The notes: generated by a model not told the origin, from the letters alone. 46,065 bases of DNA from Komagataeibacter melomenusus (GCF_013155395.1 NZ_JABJWC010000029.1:1-46065), one strand, 5' to 3'; counted from the stretch's first letter, positions 16,263 through 26,232 are shown. A program made the numbers and translations.

Positions 16263-16676
16263 CATACGAGAGAAATGCCGGATGGCGGGGGACCGCTATC
16301 CGGCATGATTCGGTGCTGCACTATTGTCACCATCCGATTCAGGCGGTATCAGCAGCCTGACGGAGCGGTGCTCCGAGTCTGGCGGAACAGAGTCGTTACG
16401 CCAGACTGCTAGCGAATCCTGCGCAAGGCTTGACTTTTGGTCAGTTTGCCCGTAGGTAACGCGCCCTCGGCTAGCCCTGTCTGAAAGACGTCGTTGGCCG
16501 TCGAATGCAGCATGCAGGCATGCGGTGCCGCAGTCCGGGAATCGGGCTGCCCAGGCCGGATGTAAATATGATGCCCGAACGGATGGTTGTCATTCGTTGG
16601 GGTTTTGTTGTGAACGACAGTCGGCAACCAGATATGGGGTTGGCCGGCCGAATTTTGTAAGGATCGGGAAAGGCGT
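16263..16676 (+). promoter_or_regulatory. rpoC-rpsL spacer: hairpins, candidate promoter and str leader
   Basis: This 414-base spacer has no gene. Just after rpoC, ATGCCGGATGGC (16275-16286) pairs with GCTATCCGGCAT (16295-16306), a 12-pair stem with one G-U. CGGAGC-GGT-GCTCCG spans 16361-16375, and AGTCTGGCG (16376-16384) pairs with CGCCAGACT (16399-16407). None has a U-tract, so they are weak terminator or processing candidates. A TTGACT-based promoter follows at 16430. The leader downstream holds GCATGC twice (16510-16515, 16518-16523). It also has a hairpin AACGGATG/CATTCGTT (16578-16598) followed by GGGGTTTTGTTG, which could be an attenuator before rpsL. Confidence 0.5.
16430..16468 (+). 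promoter_or_regulatory. candidate promoter of the rpsL-rpsG-tuf-S10-spc cluster
   Basis: TTGACT (16430-16435), a 17-base spacer and TAGGTA (16453-16458) are followed by ACGCGCCCTC (16459-16468). The -10 is weak by the E. coli consensus. The distance from TTGAC to CGCGCC is 30 bases, as in the rplK candidate, and the CGCGCCCTC block is identical to that after the strong rpsM -10. It predicts a leader of about 210 bases. Confidence 0.5.
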
Positions 16677-17048
16677 ATGCCGACCATCAACCAGTTGATC
16701 GCGAAAGGTCGCGAACCCGCAGCCAAACGCAATAAGGTTCCTGCCCTGCAGGGCTGTCCGCAGAAGCGTGGCGTTTGCACTCGTGTTTACACAACCACAC
16801 CGAAGAAGCCGAACTCGGCTCTGCGTAAGGTGGCAAAAGTACGCCTGACCAACGGTTATGAGGTTGTGAGCTATATTCCGGGTGAGGGGCATAACCTCCA
16901 GGAACATAGCGTTGTCCTGATCCGTGGTGGTCGCGTTAAGGATCTTCCTGGCGTGCGTTATCACATCCTGCGCGGCGTTCTGGACACCCAGGGTATCGCC
17001 AAGCGTCGTCAGCGTCGCTCGCTCTATGGCGCGAAGCGTCCTAAGTAA
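16677..17048 (+). CDS. rpsL: 30S ribosomal protein S12
   Basis: S12 lies at the decoding centre and controls translational accuracy. At 123 residues it is complete and starts [13 protein letters not shown]. The streptomycin-related positions are the sensitive type: K43 in TTTPKKPNS and K88 in [13 protein letters not shown]. The Asp after K88 is the residue that is methylthiolated in many bacteria. It is the first gene of the str group and is preceded by a long leader with a weak GGGAAAGG ribosome site. Confidence 0.98.
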   Translation: MPTINQLIAKGREPAAKRNKVPALQGCPQKRGVCTRVYTTTPKKPNSALRKVAKVRLTNGYEVVSYIPGEGHNLQEHSVVLIRGGRVKDLPGVRYHILRGVLDTQGIAKRRQRRSLYGAKRPK

Positions 17049-17063
17049 AAGGAATAACGAGGC

Positions 17064-17540
17064 ATGAGTCGCCGTCATCGCGCAGTCAAGCGCGAGATTC
17101 TTCCCGATCCGAAATTTGGTGATGTCGTCATTACGCGTTTCATGAACGCCCTGATGTACGACGGCAAGAAGTCCACCGCTGAAGGGATCGTCTATGGCGC
17201 CCTTGAGGTGCTGCGCCGCCGTGGTGGTGCCGCGGCCGACCCTGTGGTCATGTTCCACAGCGCGCTGGACAACGTCAAGCCGGCTGTCGAGGTGCGTTCC
17301 CGCCGTGTTGGTGGCGCCACCTACCAGGTTCCGGTCGAAGTCCGGGCCGAGCGTCGTCAGGCGCTGGCCATCCGCTGGCTGATCGACGCCTCGCGCAAGC
17401 GTGGCGAGAACACCATGCAGGATCGCCTGTCGAACGAACTTCTTGACGCCGTCAACAATCGTGGCGCCGCGGTCAAGAAGCGCGAAGACACGCACCGCAT
17501 GGCCGAAGCCAACAAGGCATTCAGTCATTACCGCTGGTAA
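17064..17540 (+). CDS. rpsG: 30S ribosomal protein S7
   Basis: S7 nucleates assembly of the 30S head and contacts the E-site tRNA. The 158-residue protein starts [20 protein letters not shown] and ends [15 protein letters not shown], both diagnostic. Fifteen bases separate it from rpsL. In E. coli S7 represses the str operon. No such site is evident here. The next gene should be fusA by the classical order, but tuf follows directly. Confidence 0.98.
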   Translation: MSRRHRAVKREILPDPKFGDVVITRFMNALMYDGKKSTAEGIVYGALEVLRRRGGAAADPVVMFHSALDNVKPAVEVRSRRVGGATYQVPVEVRAERRQALAIRWLIDASRKRGENTMQDRLSNELLDAVNNRGAAVKKREDTHRMAEANKAFSHYRW

Positions 17541-17549
17541 AGGCGGTCA

Positions 17550-17618
17550 GGCCGGTTTATTGACCGGCCCGGCTTCCGAAACGGAACTTTCCAACCCGAC
17601 TCTCGGCACGAGGCCGAG
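17550..17618 (+). promoter_or_regulatory. two hairpins between rpsG and tuf
   Basis: GGCCGGT (17550-17556) pairs with ACCGGCC (17563-17569), and CTCGGC (17602-17607) pairs with GCCGAG (17613-17618). They fill most of the 93-base spacer where fusA would normally lie. There is no U-tract. They may be processing sites or a scar of fusA loss; both are inference. Confidence 0.4.
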
Positions 17619-17633
17619 TTAACGGAGAAAACG

Positions 17634-18824
17634 ATGGCAAAGGCTAAATTTGAGCGGAATAAGCCGCACTGCAACATCGGCACGATTGGTCACGTCGATC
17701 ACGGCAAGACCTCGCTGACCGCTGCTATCACCAAGACGCTGGCGAAGTCCGGCGGCGCGGAATTCAAGGCGTACGACATGATCGACGCCGCTCCTGAAGA
17801 GCGCGCCCGTGGCATCACCATCTCGACCGCGCACGTCGAGTACGAGACCGCGAAGCGTCACTACGCACACGTCGACTGCCCCGGCCACGCTGACTATGTG
17901 AAGAACATGATCACCGGTGCCGCGCAGATGGACGGCGCGATCCTGGTCGTGTCGGCCGCTGATGGCCCGATGCCCCAGACCCGCGAGCACATCCTGCTTG
18001 CCCGCCAGGTTGGCGTGCCGGCCCTGGTCGTCTTCCTGAACAAGGTTGACCAGGTTGATGATCCCGAGCTGCTCGAGCTGGTGGAAATGGAAGTGCGCGA
18101 GCTGCTTTCCGCTTACCAGTTCCCCGGCGACGATATCCCCATCATCAAGGGTTCGGCCCTGGTGACGCTGGAAGATGGCGATGCGGAAGTGGGCGAGAAC
18201 CGCGTTCTCGACCTGATGAACGCTGTGGATGAATACATCCCGCAGCCGGAGCGTCCGATCGACCGTCCGTTCCTGATGCCGATCGAAGACGTGTTCTCCA
18301 TCTCGGGCCGTGGCACCGTGGTGACGGGCCGTGTCGAGCGTGGCGCCGTGAACGTGGGCGACGAAATCGAGATCGTTGGCCTGCGCCCGACGCAGAAGAC
18401 GACCGTGACCGGCGTGGAAATGTTCCGCAAGCTGCTTGATCGTGGTGAAGCAGGCGACAACATCGGCGCGCTGCTGCGTGGCACGAAGCGTGAAGACGTT
18501 GAGCGTGGCCAGGTGCTGGCAAAGCCGGGTTCGATCACCCCGCACACCAAGTTCAAGGCGGAAGCCTACATCCTGACGAAGGAAGAGGGTGGCCGTCACA
18601 CGCCGTTCTTCACCAACTATCGTCCGCAGTTCTATTTCCGCACGACCGACGTTACCGGCGTCGTTCACCTGCCCGAAGGCACGGAAATGGTCATGCCTGG
18701 CGATAACGTCGCCATGGATGTCGAGCTGATCGCTCCGATCGCCATGGATGAAGGCCTGCGCTTCGCTATCCGCGAAGGCGGCCGCACCGTTGGTGCAGGT
18801 GTTGTTGCTTCCATCACGGCGTGA
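17634..18824 (+). CDS. tuf: translation elongation factor Tu
   Basis: EF-Tu is a GTPase that delivers aminoacyl-tRNA to the ribosomal A site. The 396-residue protein is complete. It shows the P-loop GHVDHGKT (residues 19-26), switch I around [14 protein letters not shown] (G3), NKVD (G4) and the GSAL motif (G5). Domains 2 and 3 follow and end in the typical [18 protein letters not shown] lies 6-9 bases before the ATG. It sits directly between rpsG and rpsJ, without fusA. Whether a second tuf copy exists elsewhere cannot be seen here. Confidence 0.98.
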   Translation: MAKAKFERNKPHCNIGTIGHVDHGKTSLTAAITKTLAKSGGAEFKAYDMIDAAPEERARGITISTAHVEYETAKRHYAHVDCPGHADYVKNMITGAAQMDGAILVVSAADGPMPQTREHILLARQVGVPALVVFLNKVDQVDDPELLELVEMEVRELLSAYQFPGDDIPIIKGSALVTLEDGDAEVGENRVLDLMNAVDEYIPQPERPIDRPFLMPIEDVFSISGRGTVVTGRVERGAVNVGDEIEIVGLRPTQKTTVTGVEMFRKLLDRGEAGDNIGALLRGTKREDVERGQVLAKPGSITPHTKFKAEAYILTKEEGGRHTPFFTNYRPQFYFRTTDVTGVVHLPEGTEMVMPGDNVAMDVELIAPIAMDEGLRFAIREGGRTVGAGVVASITA

Positions 18825-18849
18825 TTGGACAGTAACTGAACTGTGGCAT

Positions 18850-18873
18850 CCCGGTCGGAGCAATCTGGCCGGG
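18850..18873 (+). other. hairpin in the tuf-rpsJ spacer
   Basis: CCCGGTC (18850-18856) pairs with GGCCGGG (18867-18873) with one G-U, followed by TTT. It is a weak candidate for partial termination or RNA processing after tuf, which is needed in large excess over the ribosomal proteins downstream. No promoter is evident in this 105-base spacer. Confidence 0.35.
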
Positions 18874-18929
18874 TTTCCATTGCGGATCGGGTTCCCCCGA
18901 ATCAGGTAAAGTTGGACTGAAACAGAAAG

Positions 18930-19238
18930 ATGGACAACCAGAACATCCGCATTCGCCTGAAGGCGTACGATCATCGGGTGCTAGACAACAGCACGAAGGA
19001 GATCGTCAATACGGCGAAGCGTACGGGTGCGCGGGTTCGGGGTCCTATCCCGCTGCCGACGCATATTGAACGGTTTACCGTAAACCGCTCCCCCCACGTG
19101 GATAAGAAAAGCCGCGAGCAGTTCGAAATTCGGACCCATCGCCGGCTGCTCGACATTGTCGAGCCGACCCCGCAGACCGTGGACGCTCTCATGAAACTCG
19201 ACCTCGCCGCTGGCGTAGATGTCGAGATTAAACTCTAA
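18930..19238 (+). CDS. rpsJ: 30S ribosomal protein S10
   Basis: S10 is part of the 30S head and also acts as NusE in transcription antitermination with NusB. It has 102 residues and starts [19 protein letters not shown]. The loop [23 protein letters not shown] is family-specific (positions about 39-61, quoted in part: [16 protein letters not shown]). It is the first gene of the S10 group. Confidence 0.98.
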   Translation: MDNQNIRIRLKAYDHRVLDNSTKEIVNTAKRTGARVRGPIPLPTHIERFTVNRSPHVDKKSREQFEIRTHRRLLDIVEPTPQTVDALMKLDLAAGVDVEIKL

Positions 19239-19248
19239 GGTCCAGACG

Positions 19249-19932
19249 ATGCGCACCGGATTGATCGCAAAAAAGCTGGGTATGACCCGGCTGTTCAAGG
19301 AAGACGGCACACATGTGCCGGTGACTGTCCTGCAGCTTGATGATCTGCAGGTGGTTGATGTTCGCACCACCGAGCGTGATGGCTATACGGCCGTCCAGCT
19401 TGGCGCGGGCAAGGCCAAGGTCAAAAATGTGTCCAAGCCGAACCGCGGCCATTTTGCCAAGGCCAAGGTCGAGCCCAAGAAGAAGCTGGCGGAATTCCGT
19501 GTATCGGATGACGCCGTCCTGGAAGTCGGGGCTTCTCTGTCCGCCGCCCATTTCGTGGTGGGGCAGAAGGTGGACGTTACCGGCACCAGCAAGGGTAAGG
19601 GTTTTGCCGGCGCGATGAAGCGCTGGAACTTTGCCGGTCTCGAAGCCACCCACGGTGTCTCGATCAGTCACCGTTCGCACGGTTCCACGGGTAACCGCCA
19701 GGATCCGGGCAAGGTTTTCAAGAACAAGAAGATGGCCGGCCATCTCGGTTCCGAGCGTATCACCACGCTGAACCTTGAGGTTGCGGCTGTTGACGCCGAA
19801 AAGAACCTGATCATGATCCGCGGCTCCGTGCCGGGCGGAAAGAATGAAACGGTTCTCGTTCGTGATGCGATCAAGAAGGCCCGTCATGCCGAGGCGCCGT
19901 ATCCGGCGGCCCTGGTTGAGGCTGCGGGCTGA
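19249..19932 (+). CDS. rplC: 50S ribosomal protein L3
   Basis: L3 is an early assembly protein whose loop reaches toward the peptidyl transferase centre. The ATG at 19249 gives 227 residues beginning [16 protein letters not shown], the conserved start. An upstream in-frame ATG at 19219 lies inside rpsJ and is rejected. The central loop ([19 protein letters not shown]) contains the Gln that PrmB methylates in other bacteria. Confidence 0.97.
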   Translation: MRTGLIAKKLGMTRLFKEDGTHVPVTVLQLDDLQVVDVRTTERDGYTAVQLGAGKAKVKNVSKPNRGHFAKAKVEPKKKLAEFRVSDDAVLEVGASLSAAHFVVGQKVDVTGTSKGKGFAGAMKRWNFAGLEATHGVSISHRSHGSTGNRQDPGKVFKNKKMAGHLGSERITTLNLEVAAVDAEKNLIMIRGSVPGGKNETVLVRDAIKKARHAEAPYPAALVEAAG

Positions 19933-19944
19933 GGATAGAGGGCA

Positions 19945-20559
19945 ATGGATTACGAGATCAAAACCCTCGATAACGGAAGCGCAGGTACCGCCAGCCTTCC
20001 CGACGAGATTTTCGCCGCAACGCCGCGCACGGACATCCTGGCGCGTGTGGTGCACTGGCAGCTGGCCAAGCGCCGGGCTGGTACGCACAAGGTCAAGGGC
20101 ATGGGGGAAGTCTCCGGCACGACCAAGAAGCCGTACCGCCAGAAGGGCACGGGTAGCGCCCGCCAGGGCTCGCTGCGTGCACCGCAGTACCGCACAGGTG
20201 GTATCGTTCATGGCCCCGTGGTGCGTGACCATGGCTATGACCTGCCCAAGAAGGTGCGCCGCCTCGGCCTGATTTCCGCCCTGTCGCAGAAGGCGGCGGA
20301 AGGCAAGCTGGTGGTGCTCGACGCCGCCACCGCCTCGGGCAAGTCGGCCGAACTGGCCAAGAAGCTGAAGGTCCTGGGCTGGACATCCGCGCTGATCGTG
20401 GATGCCGCGGTTGAAGAGAACTTTGGCCGTGCTGCGCGCAACCTGCCGAAGATCGACATTCTTCCGACAGTGGGCGCCAATGTCTACGATATCCTGAACC
20501 ACGATGTGCTCGCGATCACGCGCGCCGGGGTTGAGGGTCTGAAGGAGCGTCTGGCATGA
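19945..20559 (+). CDS. rplD: 50S ribosomal protein L4
   Basis: L4 binds 23S rRNA and lines the exit tunnel with an extended loop. In enterobacteria it also represses the S10 operon. It has 204 residues. The loop is recognisable as [19 protein letters not shown] (about residues 66-84), without the lysine or arginine changes typical of macrolide resistance as far as I can judge. Its stop overlaps the rplW start. Confidence 0.97.
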   Translation: MDYEIKTLDNGSAGTASLPDEIFAATPRTDILARVVHWQLAKRRAGTHKVKGMGEVSGTTKKPYRQKGTGSARQGSLRAPQYRTGGIVHGPVVRDHGYDLPKKVRRLGLISALSQKAAEGKLVVLDAATASGKSAELAKKLKVLGWTSALIVDAAVEENFGRAARNLPKIDILPTVGANVYDILNHDVLAITRAGVEGLKERLA

Positions 20560-20891
20560 CCAACATCCTGGCAATCCGCAAGAAGGCGGAACGCATGTCT
20601 CGGGAAGCGATGTACGACATCATCCGCTCCCCCCTGATCACGGAAAAGGCGACCGCCCTTTCCGAGAAGAACCAGGTCGGTTTCAAGGTCGCGATCAGCG
20701 CCACGAAGCCGGAGATCAAGGTTGCAGTCGAGACGCTGTTTGGCGTGAAGGTTCTGGGTGTGAACACGCTCATCCAGAAGGGAAAGGCCAAGCGCTTCAA
20801 GGGACGTCCCGGCCAGCGTTCGGATGTTAAGAAAGCGTTTGTTCAGCTTGCAGAAGGTCAGTCCATCGACCTGACCGCGAAGCTGGTCTGA
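20556..20891 (+). CDS. rplW: 50S ribosomal protein L23
   Basis: L23 sits at the tunnel exit and docks trigger factor and SRP. The ATG at 20556 overlaps the rplD TGA (ATGA), giving 111 residues. An internal ATG at 20595 would start [20 protein letters not shown], closer to the usual L23 N-terminus, so the first 13 residues are uncertain. [12 protein letters not shown] and the RRxx-type Lys/Arg-rich loop ([20 protein letters not shown]) are diagnostic. Confidence 0.95.
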   Translation: MTNILAIRKKAERMSREAMYDIIRSPLITEKATALSEKNQVGFKVAISATKPEIKVAVETLFGVKVLGVNTLIQKGKAKRFKGRPGQRSDVKKAFVQLAEGQSIDLTAKLV

Positions 20892-20907
20892 CGCGGGGTG
20901 ACAAGAA

Positions 20908-21738
20908 ATGGCATTGAAGCACTTTAATCCAGTTACCCCCAGCCTGCGCGGAACGGTTCTGATCGACCGCAAGGAGCTGTGGAAAGGCAAGCCCGTCAAG
21001 GGCCTGACCGAGGGGAAGAACAAGAGCGGCGGCCGTAACAACCACGGTCGCACCACCTCGCGTTTCATCGGTGGCGGTCACAAGCAGTCCTATCGTTATG
21101 TTGACTTCAAGCGTCGCAAGTTCGACGTGGTCGGCACGGTGGAGCGGCTGGAATACGATCCCAACCGCACCGCGTTCATCGCGCTCATCAAGTACGCTGA
21201 TGGCGAACTGGCCTATATCATCGCGCCGCAGCGCCTCAAGGCAGGTGACGAAGTCATCGCCGGTGCGCGCGCCGATATCAAGCCGGGCAACGCCATGCCC
21301 CTGTCTGCCGTTCCGGTGGGCACGATCATCCACAACATCGAGCTCAAGGCCGGTGCTGGTGGCAAGATCGCCCGCTCGGCTGGCACGTATGCGCAGCTGG
21401 TCGGCAAGGACATGGGCTATGCCCAGATCAAGCTGCAGTCCGGTGAACTGCGTGTTGTGCGTGCGGAATGCATGGCCACCATCGGTGCCGTGTCCAACCC
21501 GGACAACATGAACCAGCACCTGGGCAAGGCCGGCCGCAATCGCTGGCTGGGCCGCCGCCCGCACAACCGTGGTGTCGTCATGAACCCGGTTGACCATCCG
21601 CATGGTGGTGGTGAAGGACGCACTTCGGGTGGGCGTCATCCGGTTACGCCATGGGGCAAGCCGACTAAGGGTTACAAGACCAGGGTCAACAAGCGTACGG
21701 ACAGTCTGATCATCCGTCGCCGGAAGACCGGCAAGTAA
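20908..21738 (+). CDS. rplB: 50S ribosomal protein L2
   Basis: L2 is one of the most conserved 50S proteins, required for subunit association and peptidyl transferase assembly. It has 276 residues. The C-terminal stretch [17 protein letters not shown] carries the conserved histidine pair near the catalytic centre. It ends in the basic tail IIRRRKTGK. Sixteen bases separate it from rplW. Confidence 0.98.
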   Translation: MALKHFNPVTPSLRGTVLIDRKELWKGKPVKGLTEGKNKSGGRNNHGRTTSRFIGGGHKQSYRYVDFKRRKFDVVGTVERLEYDPNRTAFIALIKYADGELAYIIAPQRLKAGDEVIAGARADIKPGNAMPLSAVPVGTIIHNIELKAGAGGKIARSAGTYAQLVGKDMGYAQIKLQSGELRVVRAECMATIGAVSNPDNMNQHLGKAGRNRWLGRRPHNRGVVMNPVDHPHGGGEGRTSGGRHPVTPWGKPTKGYKTRVNKRTDSLIIRRRKTGK

Positions 21739-21750
21739 GGGGCATTTAAG

Positions 21751-22029
21751 ATGGCACGTTCCGTCTGGAAGGGCCCGTTCGTGGACGGGTATCTGCTGAA
21801 CAAAGCCGATGCATCGCGCGCGTCGGGCCGTAACGAAGTGATCAAGATCTGGTCGCGTCGATCCACCATCCTGCCGCAGTTCGTCGGACTGACGTTCGGC
21901 GTCTATAACGGGCACAAATTCCTGCCCGTGCAGGTTTCCGAGAACATGGTGGGGCACAAGTTCGGTGAGTTCTCACCGACCCGTACCTTCACGGGTCATT
22001 CTTCGGACAAGAAAGCGAAGCGGGGCTGA
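21751..22029 (+). CDS. rpsS: 30S ribosomal protein S19
   Basis: S19 binds the 30S head with S13 and contacts the A-site region. It has 92 residues, starting [16 protein letters not shown] and with the conserved [13 protein letters not shown] and [13 protein letters not shown] segments. It lies 12 bases after rplB and 2 bases before rplV. Confidence 0.98.
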   Translation: MARSVWKGPFVDGYLLNKADASRASGRNEVIKIWSRRSTILPQFVGLTFGVYNGHKFLPVQVSENMVGHKFGEFSPTRTFTGHSSDKKAKRG

Positions 22030-22031
22030 TC

Positions 22032-22433
22032 ATGAGCAAGCCTAAGCATCCGCGCACGCTCGCGGAAACCGAGGCGCAGGCGCTGACGCGGAACATCCGC
22101 ATCAGCCCGCGCAAGCTGAACCTTGTTGCGGGTCTGATCCGCAACAAGCCGGCCGCGCAGGCAATCGCCACCCTCACATTCTCCAAGCGTCGCATTGCCC
22201 AGCAGGTCAAGAAGACGCTGGAAAGTGCGATCGCCAACGCCGAGAACAACCATCAGCTGGACGTTGACCAGCTGGTTGTTGCCCGCGCTGAGGTGGGCAA
22301 GTCGATCGTGATGCGTCGTTTCCACGCACGTGGTCGTGGCCGTTCGGCCCGCATCGAGAAGTTCTTCAGCCACCTGACGATCGTCGTGGCTGAAAAGAAG
22401 CCCGAAGCTGAAACCGAAAAGAAGGCGGCCTGA
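22032..22433 (+). CDS. rplV: 50S ribosomal protein L22
   Basis: L22 lines the nascent-peptide tunnel with a beta-hairpin. The 133-residue protein has the [15 protein letters not shown] core (about residues 26-40) and the hairpin with [14 protein letters not shown]. An Ala/Glu/Lys-rich C-terminal tail ([13 protein letters not shown]) is longer than in E. coli, as is common in alphaproteobacteria. Confidence 0.97.
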   Translation: MSKPKHPRTLAETEAQALTRNIRISPRKLNLVAGLIRNKPAAQAIATLTFSKRRIAQQVKKTLESAIANAENNHQLDVDQLVVARAEVGKSIVMRRFHARGRGRSARIEKFFSHLTIVVAEKKPEAETEKKAA

Positions 22434-22436
22434 TCC

Positions 22437-23114
22437 ATGGGACATAAAGTTAATCCGATCGGGCTTCGGCTCGGTATTAACCGGACATGGGACAGCCGCT
22501 GGTACGCCGATGCGGACTACGCCCGCCTGCTGCATGACGACCTGAAGCTGCGCGCCTACCTGCGCCGCAAGCTGGCTGGTGCCGGCGTGTCCCGCGTGGT
22601 GATCGAGCGCCCGGCCAAGAAGCCGCGCGTGACCATCTACGCGGCACGCCCCGGCGTGGTGATCGGCAAGAAGGGCCAGGACATCGATGTGCTGCGCAAG
22701 GACCTGGCCCGCATGGCCAAGACCGATGTGGCGCTGAACATCGTCGAGATCCGCAAGCCGGAAATCGATGCGACCCTGGTGGCCGAGAACATCGCCCAGC
22801 AGCTCGAGCGCCGCGTGGCCTTCCGTCGTGCCATGAAGCGCGCCGTGCAGTCCGCCATGCGCCTGGGTGCGCAGGGTATCCGGATCAACTGCTCGGGCCG
22901 TCTGGGCGGCGCGGAAATCGCGCGCGTCGAGTGGTATCGTGAAGGCCGGGTGCCGCTGCACACGCTGCGTGCGGATATCGACTACGGTGTGGCGACCGCC
23001 AAGACGACCTATGGCACCTGTGGTGTGAAGGTCTGGATCTTCAAGGGCGAGATTCTTGCCCATGATCCGCTGGCGCAGGACCGTCGCGCCGCCGAACAGG
23101 CCCCGCAGCGCTAA
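22437..23114 (+). CDS. rpsC: 30S ribosomal protein S3
   Basis: S3 forms the mRNA entry channel with S4 and S5 and has helicase-like activity at that site. It has 225 residues. The N-terminus [20 protein letters not shown] is diagnostic. A KH type 2 domain carries the GxxG loop in [12 protein letters not shown] (about residues 71-82), and the C-terminal domain ends with the G-E-I-L-A-H-D segment. It follows rplV by three bases. Confidence 0.98.
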   Translation: MGHKVNPIGLRLGINRTWDSRWYADADYARLLHDDLKLRAYLRRKLAGAGVSRVVIERPAKKPRVTIYAARPGVVIGKKGQDIDVLRKDLARMAKTDVALNIVEIRKPEIDATLVAENIAQQLERRVAFRRAMKRAVQSAMRLGAQGIRINCSGRLGGAEIARVEWYREGRVPLHTLRADIDYGVATAKTTYGTCGVKVWIFKGEILAHDPLAQDRRAAEQAPQR

Positions 23115-23167
23115 CTGCGGGGTCCAATGGACCTAGATGCGCCAGGCGGCGCGTGAGGATTTGAAAA

Positions 23168-23584
23168 ATGCTTTCTCCCAAGCGGACAAAGTACCGCAAG
23201 GCCCACAAAGGGCGCATTCATGGGTTGGCCAAGGGCGGCACAACCCTGAATTTCGGGGCTTTTGGCCTGAAGGCTCTCCAGCCTGAACGGATCACGGCCC
23301 GCCAGATCGAAGCGGCCCGCCGGGCCATTACCCGCGCCATGAAGCGTGCGGGTCGCGTCTGGATTCGGATTTTCCCTGATCTTCCGGTCTCGACAAAGCC
23401 GGCAGAAGTGCGTATGGGGTCCGGCAAGGGGTCGCCCGAATATTGGGTGGCTCGTGTGAAGCCGGGTCGAATCCTGTTCGAGATCGAAGGCGTGCCGCCG
23501 GAAGTCGCGCGTGAAGCGCTGGCTCTTGGTGCGGCAAAGCTGCCGATCAAGACGAAATTCGTGACCCGTATCGGAGAGGCGTGA
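23168..23584 (+). CDS. rplP: 50S ribosomal protein L16
   Basis: L16 is a late-assembly protein near the A site and tRNA elbow. The 138-residue protein starts [16 protein letters not shown] and shows the conserved [18 protein letters not shown] segment. The 53-base spacer before it holds two mini-hairpins (GGTCC-AAT-GGACC and GCGCC-AGGC-GGCGC) of unknown role. Confidence 0.98.
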   Translation: MLSPKRTKYRKAHKGRIHGLAKGGTTLNFGAFGLKALQPERITARQIEAARRAITRAMKRAGRVWIRIFPDLPVSTKPAEVRMGSGKGSPEYWVARVKPGRILFEIEGVPPEVAREALALGAAKLPIKTKFVTRIGEA

Positions 23585-23585
23585 G

Positions 23586-23822
23586 ATGGCAAAGGCAACA
23601 AAGCCGGCCGATCTGCGTGCCAAGACTGTTGAAGAACTGGATACGCTTCTCGTCGATCTGAAGCGCGAGCAGTTCAATCTTCGGTTCCAGCATGCGACCG
23701 GCCAGACCGAGGGGCAGTCCCGCATGCGCGTGGTTCGTCGTGAAATCGCGCGTGTGAAGACGATTGCGACCGAGGTTGTTAAGAAGAGTTCTGCTGGCCA
23801 TGCGCCGGCAGTAAAGTCCTGA
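23586..23822 (+). CDS. rpmC: 50S ribosomal protein L29
   Basis: L29 sits near the tunnel exit beside L23. The 78-residue protein has the two-helix L29 fold: [20 protein letters not shown] then [11 protein letters not shown] and [13 protein letters not shown]. The Ser/Ala/Lys tail makes it slightly longer than the 60-70 residues usual for the family. It starts one base after the rplP stop. Confidence 0.97.
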   Translation: MAKATKPADLRAKTVEELDTLLVDLKREQFNLRFQHATGQTEGQSRMRVVRREIARVKTIATEVVKKSSAGHAPAVKS

Positions 23823-23835
23823 AGGGAGACGGGCG

Positions 23836-24117
23836 ATGCCAAGGCGCGTCCTGACCGGGCGGGTAACGAGCGACAAGATGGACAAGACCGTTACGGTTCT
23901 TGTCGATCGTCGCATTATCCACCCGCTGTATAAGAAGTTCATTCGTCGCTCGAAGAAGTATGCGGCGCATGACGGCTTGAACGAATGCAAGGTGGGCGAC
24001 ACGGTTCGCATTGAAGAATGCAAGCCGATTTCCCGCCGCAAGACCTGGACGGTCGTTGTCCGGAATGGCCAGCCGCTCGCGGCAGCCGCCGGTGCTGCGT
24101 CTGGCGCCCAGGCGTAA
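23836..24117 (+). CDS. rpsQ: 30S ribosomal protein S17
   Basis: S17 is a primary 16S rRNA binder with an OB fold. The 93-residue protein reads [25 protein letters not shown] at the start (here in part: [18 protein letters not shown]). It has the family segment [18 protein letters not shown], followed by an Ala/Gly tail. It is the last gene of the S10 group; rplN follows after 14 bases with no boundary signal. Confidence 0.97.
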   Translation: MPRRVLTGRVTSDKMDKTVTVLVDRRIIHPLYKKFIRRSKKYAAHDGLNECKVGDTVRIEECKPISRRKTWTVVVRNGQPLAAAAGAASGAQA

Positions 24118-24131
24118 AGAAGGCATAGACC

Positions 24132-24500
24132 ATGATCCATCCCGAGACCAACCTTGACGTGGCCGACAATTCCGGTGCCCGTCAGGTGCAGTGCATCAAG
24201 GTACTGGGCGGTTCCAAGCGGAAGTCTGCCTCGGTCGGCGACGTGATTGTCGTGTCCGTCAAGGAAGCCATTCCCCGCGGCAAGGTCAAGAAGGGCGACG
24301 TTCACCAGGCGGTGATCGTGCGCACTTCCTACCCCGTGCGCCGGGCCGATGGCAGCGCCATCCGTTTTGACCGCAATGCGGCCGTGCTGATCAACAAGCA
24401 GCAGGAGCCGATCGGTACCCGTATCTTTGGCCCGGTCGTGCGTGAGCTGCGTGCGCGCAAGTTCATGAAGATCATCTCGCTGGCACCGGAGGTGCTGTAA
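24132..24500 (+). CDS. rplN: 50S ribosomal protein L14
   Basis: L14 binds 23S rRNA at the subunit interface, next to L19 and the silencing factor RsfS. It has 122 residues, with the conserved [16 protein letters not shown], the [10 protein letters not shown] segment and [13 protein letters not shown]. Its stop TAA shares a base with the rplX start, so the two are coupled. Confidence 0.98.
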   Translation: MIHPETNLDVADNSGARQVQCIKVLGGSKRKSASVGDVIVVSVKEAIPRGKVKKGDVHQAVIVRTSYPVRRADGSAIRFDRNAAVLINKQQEPIGTRIFGPVVRELRARKFMKIISLAPEVL

Positions 24501-24820
24501 TGGCTGCTCGTATCAAGAAGGGTGACCAGGTCCTGGTCACCACCGGTGGTTCCAAGGGGACCCGTGGCGAGGTCGTTACGGTCCTGCCCGCGGCCAACAA
24601 GGCCGTGGTGCGTGGCGTTGCCATTGCGAAGCGTCATACCCGTCCTTCGCGCATGGGTGAGCAGGGCGGCATTGTCCACAAGGAAATGCCGGTGCACCTG
24701 TCCAACCTGAAGCTGATCGACCCCAAGAGCGGTGACCCGACGAAAGTCGGCTTCCGCGTTCTGGAAGATGGTCGCAAGGTTCGTGTCGCCAAGGCGACCG
24801 GCGAAGTAATCGAAGGCTGA
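24500..24820 (+). CDS. rplX: 50S ribosomal protein L24
   Basis: L24 initiates 50S assembly. The 106-residue protein has a KOW motif near the N-terminus ([20 protein letters not shown], residues 4-23) and the conserved [15 protein letters not shown]. It shares one base with rplN and precedes rplE by 10 bases. Confidence 0.97.
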   Translation: MAARIKKGDQVLVTTGGSKGTRGEVVTVLPAANKAVVRGVAIAKRHTRPSRMGEQGGIVHKEMPVHLSNLKLIDPKSGDPTKVGFRVLEDGRKVRVAKATGEVIEG

Positions 24821-24830
24821 GGGGGCGGGA

Positions 24831-25400
24831 ATGTCTGAAGTGAAAGAAGCCCGCGCCCTGCCGCGCATGCAGCAGCGTTATCAGGACGAGCTGCGCGCGA
24901 AGCTGCGCGAGGAATTCGGGTACAAGAACGAGATGCAGGTTCCGCGTCTCGAGAAGATTGTCCTGAACATGGGTGTTGGCGAAGCCGCGGGCGACCAGAA
25001 GAAGCTCGACGCTGCGGTCAAGGAAATGACCCTTATCGCTGGTCAGAAGCCGGTCAAGACGGTTGCCAAGAAGGCGATCGCCGGCTTCAAGATCCGTGAA
25101 GGTCTGCCCATCGGGTGCAAGGTGACGCTGCGCCGTGCCCAGATGTTCGAATTCCTCGATCGTTTCGTGACCATCGCCCTGCCGCGCGTGCGCGATTTCC
25201 GCGGTCTGCCGGCGAACAAGGGTTTCGACGGTCGTGGCAACTTCGCGATGGGGCTGAAGGAACAGATTGTCTTCCCGGAAATCGAATACGACAAGGTAGA
25301 CGAGATCCGCGGCATGGACATCATCTTCGTGACCACCGCGAAGACGGATGCGGAAGCGAAGGCTCTGCTGAAGGCGTTTGATCTGCCCTTCGCTGCATAA
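24831..25400 (+). CDS. rplE: 50S ribosomal protein L5
   Basis: L5 binds 5S rRNA and contacts P-site tRNA in the central protuberance. It has 189 residues. [15 protein letters not shown], the GCKVTLRR strand and the RDFRGL segment are diagnostic. The N-terminus is a few residues longer than in E. coli. The spacer to rpsN (105 bases) holds a small GGGCTTC/GAAGTCC stem at 25413-25431. Confidence 0.97.
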   Translation: MSEVKEARALPRMQQRYQDELRAKLREEFGYKNEMQVPRLEKIVLNMGVGEAAGDQKKLDAAVKEMTLIAGQKPVKTVAKKAIAGFKIREGLPIGCKVTLRRAQMFEFLDRFVTIALPRVRDFRGLPANKGFDGRGNFAMGLKEQIVFPEIEYDKVDEIRGMDIIFVTTAKTDAEAKALLKAFDLPFAA

Positions 25401-25505
25401 AATGTAGCGAAAGGGCTTCCGTCTGAAGTCCAGAAGACCTAATACACACGTTGTTTGGAAAACCGTTGGGAATGGCCCGACAGGTTCCGGAGGGTAAAAC
25501 AAGGC

Positions 25506-25811
25506 ATGGCCAAAATTTCCGCCGTAAACCGGAATGTCAAGCGCGAGCGCATGGCAGACCGGGACCGGGCTAAGCGGACTGCATTGAAGAACATCATCAT
25601 GGACCGGTCTCTGCCGGTTGAAGATCGATTCGATGCGTCGCTCAAGCTTGCTGAACTTCCTCGCAATGGGTCGCGCGTGCGCGTGCGTCTGCGCTGCAAG
25701 CTCACCGGGCGTCCTCGCGCCAATTACAGAAAGTTTGAACTCTGCCGTATCGCCCTGCGCGACCTGGCCTCCAATGGTCAGATCCCGGGCATGGTCAAGT
25801 CAAGCTGGTAA
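25506..25811 (+). CDS. rpsN: 30S ribosomal protein S14
   Basis: S14 belongs to the 30S head. It has 101 residues from the ATG at 25506 ([16 protein letters not shown]). An in-frame ATG at 25455 would add 17 unrelated residues and is rejected. This is the long, zinc-free form: the CxxC pairs of the short form are missing, while [20 protein letters not shown] (in the C-terminal third) is present. Confidence 0.97.
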   Translation: MAKISAVNRNVKRERMADRDRAKRTALKNIIMDRSLPVEDRFDASLKLAELPRNGSRVRVRLRCKLTGRPRANYRKFELCRIALRDLASNGQIPGMVKSSW

Positions 25812-25823
25812 GGGCAGGGAACG

Positions 25824-26222
25824 ATGTCACTTTCTGATCCTTTGGGTGATCTGCTCACCCGGATCCGCAATGCGCAGCGTGCACGGCATGCTGCCTGCGT
25901 GGCGCCGGCTTCCAAGCTGCGCGCCAGTGTTCTCGAGGCGCTTCGCCGCGAGGGGTATATCCGTGGTTTCTCGCGTGAGGAACTGCGCAAGGGTGTGGCC
26001 CAGCTGCGCATCGAGCTGAAATATCTCGATGGCGAGCCGGTCATCAAAGAAATCCACCGTGTGTCCAAGCCGGGGCGCCGCGTCTATTCCAAGATCAAGG
26101 AACTGCCGCGTGTCTATGCCGGGCTGGGTGTGTCGATCCTGTCGACGCCGCGTGGTGTTCTGTCCGATGCGGAGGCCCGCGCTGCCAATGTTGGCGGTGA
26201 AGTCCTCTGCCGTGTGTTCTGA
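25824..26222 (+). CDS. rpsH: 30S ribosomal protein S8
   Basis: S8 organises the central 16S domain and, in E. coli, represses the spc operon. The 132-residue protein begins MSLSDPLGDLLTRIRNAQ and ends with GVLSDAEARAANVGGEVLC and R-V-F. The SKIKELPRVYAGLGVSILST segment (in the C-terminal half) is diagnostic. It follows rpsN by 12 bases. Confidence 0.98.
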   Translation: MSLSDPLGDLLTRIRNAQRARHAACVAPASKLRASVLEALRREGYIRGFSREELRKGVAQLRIELKYLDGEPVIKEIHRVSKPGRRVYSKIKELPRVYAGLGVSILSTPRGVLSDAEARAANVGGEVLCRVF

Positions 26223-26232
26223 GGAGGGATAA

